6,937 nucleotides of DNA from Rhodocyclaceae bacterium (lineage in GTDB: Bacteria; Pseudomonadota; Gammaproteobacteria; Burkholderiales; Rhodocyclaceae), in the NCBI GenBank assembly GCA_025361105.1, contig JANYAW010000142.1, positions 1-6,937 of the forward strand. The letters run 5' to 3'. Below the pieces are notes generated by a model. That model ran no database searches. It was not told where the DNA came from and saw nothing but the letters and a program-made list of their open reading frames with translations. The position numbers were made by a program, and so were the translations under genes. Below are positions 1 through 5,778 of this stretch, piece by piece. Numbering within the stretch: the stretch's first letter is position 1; each line of letters starts with the position of its first letter.

Positions 1-666
1 TACTTGCACTCCCGCCTGCTCGAGCGTGCGGCCCGCGTCAGCGAAGAATGGGTGGAAAACTTCACCAAAGGCGCGGTCAAGGGGAAAACGGGTTCGCTTA
101 CCGCGTTGCCGGTAATCGAAACGGCTGCTGGCGATGTTTCCGCCTTTGTGCCGACCAACGTGATCTCCATTACCGACGGCCAGATATTCCTGGAAACCGA
201 TCTGTTCAATGCCGGTATCCGTCCTGCCATCAACGCTGGCATCTCGGTATCGCGCGTGGGTGGTGCGGCGCAGACCAAAGTCATCAAGAAGCTCGGTGGC
301 GGGGTACGTTTGTCGCTCGCACAATATCGTGAGTTGGCCGCTTTTGCCCAGTTCGCTTCCGATTTGGATGATGCCACCCGCAAGCAGCTTGAACGTGGTC
401 GCCGTGTGACCGAATTGATGAAGCAATTGCAGTACGCGCCACTGTCGGTTGCCGATATGGCGATTACGCTTTACGCATCGAACGAAGGCTTCATGGACGA
501 TGTGGATGTGCCGCGGATTCTGCCCTTCGAGGCAGCCTTGCATCAGTTCATGCATCAGCAACACGCCGCCTTGGTTGCCAAAATTGCTGCGACGAATGAG
601 CTGGATAAGGAATCGGAAGCTGAGCTAAAAGCAGCCGTGACCACGTTCAAGAAGTCGTGGGCTTAA
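1..666 (+). CDS. atpA: F1Fo ATP synthase subunit alpha, C-terminal part (5' end outside window)
   Basis: This is the last 221 codons of the alpha subunit of F1, the non-catalytic nucleotide-binding partner of beta in the alpha3-beta3 ring on the cytoplasmic face of the membrane. The reading frame is open from base 1 (Tyr-Leu-His-Ser-Arg), so the TTG at base 4 is an internal Leu codon and not a start. The family is about 510 residues, so roughly 290 residues, including the P-loop, lie upstream. Visible family blocks are GKTGSLTALP, the stretch AFVPTNVISITDGQIFLE, and SVSRVGGAAQTK. The Arg of SVSRVGG (bases 253-255) matches the conserved alpha arginine that reaches into the catalytic site on beta. 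The helical C-terminal domain follows (AQYRELAAFAQFASDLD) and the protein ends KKSWA before TAA. The gene lies 53 bp before atpG on the same strand, as in the standard atp operon. Identification is secure. Confidence 0.97.
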   Translation, partial: YLHSRLLERAARVSEEWVENFTKGAVKGKTGSLTALPVIETAAGDVSAFVPTNVISITDGQIFLETDLFNAGIRPAINAGISVSRVGGAAQTKVIKKLGGGVRLSLAQYRELAAFAQFASDLDDATRKQLERGRRVTELMKQLQYAPLSVADMAITLYASNEGFMDDVDVPRILPFEAALHQFMHQQHAALVAKIAATNELDKESEAELKAAVTTFKKSWA

Positions 667-719
667 TTGCTAGTTATCCGTCAATTCGCATAACGCTTAA
701 CAATTAACTAAGGGCAATC

Positions 720-1595
720 ATGCCAGGCAGCAAAGAGATACGCACCAAGATCAAGAGCGTGCAAAACACGCGCAAGATCACCAAAGCGATGGAAATGGTC
801 GCCGCCTCCAAAATGCGCAAAGCGCAGGAACGGATGCGTGCCGCGCGTCCCTATAGCGAGAAAATTCGCCGTCTGGCCGCCAATCTTTCGCAAGCTTTGG
901 TTACTGAATATCGCCATCCCTTCCTGACCAAGGTCACAGCGCATAAGCGCATTGGTCTTATTGTTGTTACTTCTGACAAAGGGCTGTGCGGCGGTCTGAA
1001 CACCAACGTGCTTCGCTTGTGCATGAACACCATGCGTGAATGGGAGACGCAGGGCGTGACAGAAATGCGCGTCACCGCAATTGGCAACAAAGGCTTGGGT
1101 TTCATGCAACGCTTGGGAGCGAAAGTCGTTTCCAGCATTACCCATATAGGCGACACGCCGCATATGGACAAGCTCATCGGCCCGATCAAGGTGATGATTG
1201 ATGCCTTCCAAAATGGTGAGTTGGACGCGGTTTACGTGTCCTACACGCGCTTTGTCAATACGATGAAACAAGAGCCGGTGTTGGAGTCGTTATTGCCGCT
1301 TTCTGGCGAGCGCATGGGCACTCCACAGCGCAGCTGGGATTACATTTACGAGCCAGATGCGCAAGCAGTGATTGACGAGCTCCTGCTTCGCTACGTTGAA
1401 GCACTGATTTACCAGGGCGTTGCCGAAAACATGGCTTCCGAGCAATCGGCGCGTATGGTAGCGATGAAAGCTGCGACCGATAACGCGGGGAGCGTGATCA
1501 AGGAATTGCAGTTGGTGTACAACAAAGCGCGCCAAGCCGCAATTACCAAAGAAATCTCCGAGATTGTCGGTGGCGCGGCGGCCATTGCAGGCTAA
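720..1595 (+). CDS. atpG: F1Fo ATP synthase subunit gamma
   Basis: This encodes the 291-residue gamma subunit, the central rotor shaft that couples proton-driven rotation of the c-ring to the catalytic changes in the alpha3-beta3 ring. The length is normal for the family. The N-terminal helix of the coiled coil is plain (about residues 4-55, IRTKIKSVQNTRKITKAMEM then VAASKMRKAQ). The central Rossmann-like part contains the family block TSDKGLCGGLN (residues 84-94). The C-terminal helix of the shaft runs from about residue 238 (ASEQSARMVAMKAATDNA) to the end (ITKEISEIVGGAAAIAG). The ATG at 720 is supported by AAGGG at 710-714, five bases upstream, and by the typical N-terminus MPGSKEIR. It sits between atpA and atpD, with an 83-bp spacer before atpD that holds short repeats. 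Co-transcription with the other atp genes is inferred from layout. Confidence 0.98.
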   Translation: MPGSKEIRTKIKSVQNTRKITKAMEMVAASKMRKAQERMRAARPYSEKIRRLAANLSQALVTEYRHPFLTKVTAHKRIGLIVVTSDKGLCGGLNTNVLRLCMNTMREWETQGVTEMRVTAIGNKGLGFMQRLGAKVVSSITHIGDTPHMDKLIGPIKVMIDAFQNGELDAVYVSYTRFVNTMKQEPVLESLLPLSGERMGTPQRSWDYIYEPDAQAVIDELLLRYVEALIYQGVAENMASEQSARMVAMKAATDNAGSVIKELQLVYNKARQAAITKEISEIVGGAAAIAG

Positions 1596-1617
1596 GTCGA
1601 CCGCAGTTTTCACAGCG

Positions 1618-1651
1618 AATTTTGCAACGCATTTGAAACGCATTTTGCAAC
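1618..1651 (+). repeat. Short direct repeats in the atpG-atpD spacer
   Basis: The 83-bp spacer contains ATTTTGCAAC twice (1619-1628 and 1642-1651, offset 23 bases) and ACGCATTT twice (1627-1634 and 1638-1645, offset 11 bases), interleaved. TTGCAA is self-complementary, so the two copies could also pair as a weak 6-bp stem around a 17-base loop. There is no T-tract after it and no sign of a terminator. The likely origin is local slippage duplication. A role in folding of the operon mRNA or in atpD translation is possible but not shown. Confidence 0.55.
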
Positions 1652-1678
1652 TACAAGAATCACATTAAGGATACGACC

Positions 1679-3079
1679 ATGAGCAGCGGAAATATTGTTC
1701 AGTGCATTGGAGCCGTGGTGGACGTCAAGTTCCCCCGCGAATCCCTTCCCAAAGTGTATGAAGCCTTGGTGCTCGACGAAGCCAACTCTGGCAATGCCGA
1801 GTCCGGTCTGACCTTTGAGGTCCAGCAGCAGTTGGGCGACGGTATCGTGCGCACCATTGCGCTCGGCTCGACCGACGGCTTGCGTCGCGGTATGAAAGTC
1901 AAAGGTAGCGGCGCACCGATTTCAGTGCCGGTTGGCACGGGTACGCTAGGCCGCATCATGGATGTGCTTGGCCGTCCAATCGACGAAGCTGGCCCGATTA
2001 AATGTGACGAATTGCGCCCGATTCATGCCAAAGCACCGAAGTTTGATGAGTTGTCGCCTTCGGTCGATTTGCTGCCCACAGGCATCAAGGTTATCGATCT
2101 AATTTGCCCGTTTGCCAAAGGCGGCAAAGTCGGCCTGTTCGGCGGCGCCGGGGTGGGCAAGACGGTGAACATGATGGAACTCATCAACAACATCGCCAAG
2201 TCTTACGGTGGTTACTCAGTGTTCGCTGGTGTTGGCGAGCGCACTCGTGAGGGCAATGATTTCTATCACGAGATGGAAGAATCCAAAGTTCTCGACAAAG
2301 TCGCGATGGTGTTCGGTCAAATGAACGAACCACCAGGCAACCGTTTGCGCGTTGCGCTAACCGGCTTGACGATGGCTGAAAAATTTCGTGACGAAGGCCG
2401 CGACATCCTGTTCTTCGTTGATAACATTTATCGCTACACGCTGGCGGGAACCGAAGTTTCCGCGCTACTGGGCCGTATGCCGTCCGCCGTGGGTTATCAG
2501 CCGACGTTGGCCGATGAAATGGGTCGCTTGCAAGAGCGCATCACTTCGACCAAAGTTGGTTCGATTACCTCGATTCAAGCCGTGTATGTGCCGGCCGATG
2601 ACTATACCGATCCATCGCCGGCAACGACGTTCGCCCACTTGGACTCCACTGTGGCACTGTCGCGTGAAATCGCTTCCTTGGGTATTTATCCTGCGGTTGA
2701 TCCGCTCGATTCGACCTCGCGTCAGCTCGATCCGTTGATCGTTGGTGAAGAGCATTACAGCGTTGCCCGCCGCGTGCAAGCCAATTTGCAGCGCTACAAG
2801 GAACTGCGCGACATCATCGCGATTTTGGGTATGGACGAGCTGGCACCGGAAGACAAATTGGCTGTGACTCGCGCCCGCAAAATTCAGCGTTTCTTGTCGC
2901 AACCATTTAATGTGGCCGAAGTATTCACTGGTTCACCAGGCAAAATCGTGCCGCTGGCCGACACCATCAAAGGCTTCAAAATGATTGTCGATGGCGAATG
3001 CGATTCGATTCCTGAGCAAGCGTTTTACATGGTTGGTGCTATCGAAGAAGTGTTTGAAAAAGCCAAGACACTTAACTGA
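1679..3079 (+). CDS. atpD: F1Fo ATP synthase subunit beta (catalytic)
   Basis: This encodes the 466-residue catalytic beta subunit, which makes or hydrolyses ATP at the alpha/beta interfaces of F1. Length is typical. The N-terminal beta-barrel spans about residues 1-80. The nucleotide-binding domain has the P-loop GGAGVGKT (155-162), the catalytic glutamate and neighbouring arginine in GVGERTREGNDF (Glu187, Arg188), a Walker B strand ILFFVD ending at Asp248, and the block ALLGRMPSAVGYQP (262 onward). The C-terminal helical domain carries DELAPED at 386-392 in place of the E. coli DELSEED loop that touches gamma and epsilon. The ATG at 1679 has AAGGA at 1667-1671 (spacing 7) and gives the expected start MSSGNIVQCIGAVVDV. 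It is followed 19 bp later by atpC. All key residues are present, so the enzyme should be active. The segment around residues 32-42 (DEANSGNAESG) looks slightly longer than in homologues I recall. Confidence 0.99.
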   Translation: MSSGNIVQCIGAVVDVKFPRESLPKVYEALVLDEANSGNAESGLTFEVQQQLGDGIVRTIALGSTDGLRRGMKVKGSGAPISVPVGTGTLGRIMDVLGRPIDEAGPIKCDELRPIHAKAPKFDELSPSVDLLPTGIKVIDLICPFAKGGKVGLFGGAGVGKTVNMMELINNIAKSYGGYSVFAGVGERTREGNDFYHEMEESKVLDKVAMVFGQMNEPPGNRLRVALTGLTMAEKFRDEGRDILFFVDNIYRYTLAGTEVSALLGRMPSAVGYQPTLADEMGRLQERITSTKVGSITSIQAVYVPADDYTDPSPATTFAHLDSTVALSREIASLGIYPAVDPLDSTSRQLDPLIVGEEHYSVARRVQANLQRYKELRDIIAILGMDELAPEDKLAVTRARKIQRFLSQPFNVAEVFTGSPGKIVPLADTIKGFKMIVDGECDSIPEQAFYMVGAIEEVFEKAKTLN

Positions 3080-3098
3080 GAACTGACGGAAAAACTTC

Positions 3099-3521
3099 AT
3101 GGCCATGACCATTCATGTTGATGTTGTAAGTGCCGAAGCCTCGATCTTTTCCGGCTTGGTTGAGTTCGTCGTCCTCCCCGGCGAAGCCGGTGAACTTGGC
3201 ATCATGCCCGGCCATGTGCCATTGATGACGCGCATCAAACCCGGTGCCGTGCGTTTGAAATTGCCGGACAACAAAGAAGAGTTAATTTTTGTCGCTGGTG
3301 GTTTGCTTGAAGTGCAGCCTGGTCTGGTCACTGTGCTTGCCGATACTGCGATTCGCGGTGCCGACCTTGACGAAGCAAAGGCGCTTGAAGCCAAGCGCTT
3401 GGCCGAAGAAGCGATGCTTAATCGCAGCGCTACGCTTGACTATGCTCGTGCCCAAGCCGAACTTGCCGAAGCCATCGCACAGCTCTCGGCGATTGATCGT
3501 TTGCGCAAGCGCGGTCACTAA
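3099..3521 (+). CDS. atpC: F1Fo ATP synthase subunit epsilon
   Basis: This encodes the 140-residue epsilon subunit, which binds the foot of gamma and the c-ring and, in bacteria, can inhibit ATP hydrolysis through its C-terminal helices. The N-terminal beta-sandwich (about residues 1-85) shows the family block GELGIMPGHVPLM (31-43) and VAGGLLEVQPGLVTVLAD. The C-terminal helical hairpin (about 88-138) is Ala-rich and charged and ends RLRKRGH, a pattern I associate with betaproteobacterial epsilon. A second ATG lies six bases inside (3105). The first is preferred because ACGGA at 3086-3090 lies 8 bases from it and 14 from the second. It is the last atp gene; the operon terminator begins 33 bases after its stop. 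Confidence 0.97.
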   Translation: MAMTIHVDVVSAEASIFSGLVEFVVLPGEAGELGIMPGHVPLMTRIKPGAVRLKLPDNKEELIFVAGGLLEVQPGLVTVLADTAIRGADLDEAKALEAKRLAEEAMLNRSATLDYARAQAELAEAIAQLSAIDRLRKRGH

Positions 3522-3554
3522 CGGTGCGACGAAGATTTCGCTAATGCACTATTG

Positions 3555-3582
3555 AAAACGGACAGCTAGGGCTGTCCGTTTT
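3555..3582 (+). terminator. Intrinsic terminator of the atp operon, possibly bidirectional
   Basis: A perfect 12-bp inverted repeat (AAAACGGACAGC at 3555-3566 and GCTGTCCGTTTT at 3571-3582) encloses the 4-base loop TAGG. The upper 8 bp are GC-rich and the lower 4 are A-T pairs, so the T run doubles as the 3' side of the stem. Only four T residues follow the GC stem before GCATCC, which is a short U-tract. The symmetry means the reverse transcript would also end in four U. No gene on the - strand reads toward it within this window, so its main job is to end the atp transcript. Confidence 0.9.
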
Positions 3583-3672
3583 GCATCCTGCTTAATACGT
3601 AATTTCATTGACATAACGGCGTGTCGTCAGCACCAACTGGCGAGATTTGACAGAACAATACTCGGAGTCCCC
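3583..3672 (+). other. Leader region of fadH without a clear promoter
   Basis: These 90 bases between the atp terminator and the fadH start should contain the fadH promoter if the terminator is effective. Two exact TTGACA hexamers occur (3608-3613 and 3647-3652), but neither has a convincing -10 hexamer 16-18 bases downstream: the first faces CACCAA and the second runs into the start codon. The first abuts the 25-bp repeat copy at 3614-3638. A ribosome binding site, CGGAG, lies at 3663-3667. The real promoter cannot be assigned from sequence alone; it may depend on an activator or be a weak match. Confidence 0.4.
3614..3638 (+). repeat. 25-bp direct repeat, copy 1 (fadH leader)
   Basis: The unit starts TAACGGCGTGTC and ends TCAGCACCAACT, with a single variable base between (G at 3626 here). 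It matches copy 2 at 5734-5758 in 24 of 25 positions, and scattered identity continues a few bases beyond (for example 3640-3641). This copy ends 34 bases before the fadH ATG and begins directly after a TTGACA hexamer. It is not a strong palindrome, so a simple dimeric repressor operator is not obvious. Function is unknown. Confidence 0.85.
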
Positions 3673-5727
3673 ATGTCCTATTCGCACTTGCTTGCCCCGC
3701 TTGATCTCGGTTTCACCACCTTAAAAAACCGTGTTCTGATGGGCTCGATGCATACCGGCCTGGAAGACATCGCCGGCGCGCATGGCCGTATGGCGGCGTT
3801 TTATGCAGCGCGCGCCAAAGGTGGCGTTGGGCTGATCGTGACGGGTGGTTTCGCACCGAACGAAGACAGTATCGTGATGCAAGGCGGCTCGATTTTCAAC
3901 AACGAGGCTGAGGCCGAACGACATCGTGTGATTACCGATGCCGTGCACGAATATGGCGCGAAAATCTGCGTGCAGATTTTGCACACCGGGCGTTATGCGT
4001 ATAGCAAAAAACCTGTTGCGCCGTCCGCCATCAAAGCGCCGATTAACCCCGTTACACCGCGCGCGCTCACTGAAGAAGAAATCCTGCAAACCATCGCCGA
4101 TTACGCGCAATGCGCGGCAATGAGCCAACACGGTGGCTACGATGGTGTGGAAATCATGGGCTCAGAAGGCTATCTCATCAATCAGTTCATCGCCCCCCAC
4201 ACCAATCATCGCGACGATCAATGGGGCGGCGAATTTGAAAACCGTATCCGCTTTGGCCTTGAAGTTATTCGTGCCGTGCGCGCTCGTACGGGACCTAACT
4301 TCATCATCATCTTCCGTCTTTCGATGCTCGATTTAGTAGAAGGCGGTAGCACTTGGGACGAAGTCGTGGCGTTGGCCAAGGAGGTCGAAAAAGCTGGTGC
4401 GACCATCATCAACACCGGCATCGGTTGGCATGAAGCGCGTATCCCGACCATTGCCACCATGGTACCGCGCGCGGCGTATGCGGGGGTGACAGGACGCATG
4501 ATGGGGCAGGTGAAGATTCCACTGATCACCACCAATCGCATCAACGATCCGCAAGTTGCCAATGACATCATCGCCCGTGGTGACGCTGACATGGTTTCCA
4601 TGGCGCGGCCTTTCCTGGCCGATCCGGAATTCGTTAACAAAGCCGCCGCTGGTCGCGCCGACGCAATCAACACTTGCATTGGCTGTAATCAGGCTTGTCT
4701 TGATCACATTTTTACCATGCAGTTTTGCTCCTGTTTGGTCAATCCTTATGCTTGTCACGAAACCGATGTCGTTGTGGAGCAGGCACTAACTCCGCGCAAG
4801 ATTGCGGTGGTTGGTGCAGGGCCAGCAGGAATGGCGGCGGCAACGCAGCTTGCAGAGCGTGGTCACCTCGTCACGCTGTTTGATGGCGCAAGCGAAATCG
4901 GCGGCCAATTCAATCTCGCGCGCAAGATTCCGGGCAAGGAAGAATTTGCCGAAACTCTGCGCTATTTCCGAACCAGATTGCGCGAACTCAAGGTCGACGT
5001 ACAACTTCAACGGCGTGTATCCGTTGAAAACTGCGGCACCAACTTCCAAGGTTTTGATCACGTCGTTGTCGCCACCGGCGTCACACCACGCCAGCTCACT
5101 ATTCCCGGCATCGACCACGCCAAAGTCGTCAGCTACATCGATGTCATCGAAGGCCGCGCGACCGCTGGCAAGCGCGTCGCCATCGTTGGTGCAGGCGGCA
5201 TCGGTTTCGACGTGGCCGAGTTACTTACCCACACTGGCAAGCACGGTTTCACCCACGGCAGCCAAGTTGCTACGCCTGAGGCAATTACCGCCTACCATAA
5301 AGAGTGGGGCATCGATACCCGTTATGGGAACAATCGCGGCGGACTGACCGAGCCACAAATGTCAGTACCGGTGCGCGAGCTTTGGTTACTCCAACGCAAA
5401 TCTAGCAAAGTCGGCGACGGGCTCGCCAAAACTACCGGCTGGTCGCGTCGTTTGCTATTGCAAAAACGTGGTGTGCATATGATTAACGGTGTTGAGTACG
5501 TGAAGATTGACGACGAAGGTCTGCACATGGTGATCAACGACAAACCGCAAGTGTTGGCGGTCGATACCATTGTCATTTGCGCCGGCCAAGAACCACAACG
5601 CGAACTCGTCGCCGGACTCACCGCAGCCGGAGTCGAGCACACGCTGATTGGCGGTGCAGATGTCGCCGCCGAGCTTGACGCCAAACGTGCGATTTGGCAG
5701 GCGACGGAAGTGGCGTTGGAGTTGTAG
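3673..5727 (+). CDS. fadH: NADPH-dependent 2,4-dienoyl-CoA reductase
   Basis: This 684-residue flavo-iron-sulfur enzyme reduces 2,4-dienoyl-CoA with NADPH, an auxiliary step in beta-oxidation of unsaturated fatty acids with double bonds at even positions. It closely resembles E. coli FadH (672 residues) as I recall it, including the start MSYSHLLAPLDLGFTTLKNR. Residues 1-330 form the Old Yellow Enzyme-type FMN barrel (MGSMHTGL, QILHTGRY). Tyr167 in SEGYLIN and His253 in GIGWHEARIPT correspond to the catalytic pair. The 4Fe-4S cysteines are Cys335, Cys338, Cys342 and Cys354, with an extra Cys352. An FAD-binding motif, GAGPAG, lies at 381-386. A second dinucleotide motif, GAGGIG (506-511), is probably for NADPH. 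The end (ICAGQEP, IGGADVAAELDAKRAI) is also typical. CGGAG at 3663-3667 supports the ATG. A related flavin reductase with another substrate is less likely given the match along the whole length. The copies of a 25-bp repeat lie on either side. Confidence 0.95.
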   Translation: MSYSHLLAPLDLGFTTLKNRVLMGSMHTGLEDIAGAHGRMAAFYAARAKGGVGLIVTGGFAPNEDSIVMQGGSIFNNEAEAERHRVITDAVHEYGAKICVQILHTGRYAYSKKPVAPSAIKAPINPVTPRALTEEEILQTIADYAQCAAMSQHGGYDGVEIMGSEGYLINQFIAPHTNHRDDQWGGEFENRIRFGLEVIRAVRARTGPNFIIIFRLSMLDLVEGGSTWDEVVALAKEVEKAGATIINTGIGWHEARIPTIATMVPRAAYAGVTGRMMGQVKIPLITTNRINDPQVANDIIARGDADMVSMARPFLADPEFVNKAAAGRADAINTCIGCNQACLDHIFTMQFCSCLVNPYACHETDVVVEQALTPRKIAVVGAGPAGMAAATQLAERGHLVTLFDGASEIGGQFNLARKIPGKEEFAETLRYFRTRLRELKVDVQLQRRVSVENCGTNFQGFDHVVVATGVTPRQLTIPGIDHAKVVSYIDVIEGRATAGKRVAIVGAGGIGFDVAELLTHTGKHGFTHGSQVATPEAITAYHKEWGIDTRYGNNRGGLTEPQMSVPVRELWLLQRKSSKVGDGLAKTTGWSRRLLLQKRGVHMINGVEYVKIDDEGLHMVINDKPQVLAVDTIVICAGQEPQRELVAGLTAAGVEHTLIGGADVAAELDAKRAIWQATEVALEL

Positions 5728-5733
5728 GGTCTT

Positions 5734-5758
5734 TAACGGCGTGTCATCAGCACCAACT
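5734..5758 (+). repeat. 25-bp direct repeat, copy 2 (upstream of phosphatase gene)
   Basis: This is the second copy of the unit found at 3614-3638, in the same orientation, with A instead of G at the single differing position (5746). It begins 6 bases after the fadH stop codon and ends 20 bases before the GTG start at 5779. It fills half of the 51-bp gap between the two genes. The first three bases, TAA, also form the in-frame stop that bounds the downstream reading frame. No intrinsic terminator accompanies it, so read-through from fadH is possible. Confidence 0.85.
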
Positions 5759-5778
5759 CGCAAACTGAGAACCGAACC

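Noticed and set aside
380..392. Change of the beta DELSEED loop to DELAPED (residues 386-392 of AtpD, bases 2834-2854) as a novelty
   Set aside because: From memory this variant is common in betaproteobacterial beta subunits, so it is a lineage marker rather than an anomaly. The coordinates of this entry are residue-scale; the base positions are those in the text.
708..1271. 187-codon open frame on the - strand opposite atpG
   Set aside because: It lies wholly over the conserved atpG frame, gives a His- and Arg-rich protein with no recognisable motif, and its openness follows from the codon pattern of the real gene.
2465..2902. 145-codon open frame on the - strand opposite atpD
   Set aside because: It lies over the highly conserved catalytic core of beta, and its translation shows no domain.
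3519..3534. Possible third copy of the 25-bp repeat at the atpC stop codon
   Set aside because: Only TAACGG and a few scattered bases match (10 of 16), and the first bases are the stop codon, so this is within chance.
3614..3638. Repeat unit read as an inverted-repeat operator
   Set aside because: The best symmetric core (GTG...CAC) matches its reverse complement at only 8 of 13 positions, and no known operator such as that of E. coli FadR fits.
3608..3652. Two exact TTGACA hexamers as -35 boxes for fadH
   Set aside because: No acceptable -10 box lies at the right distance from either, so I do not call a promoter.
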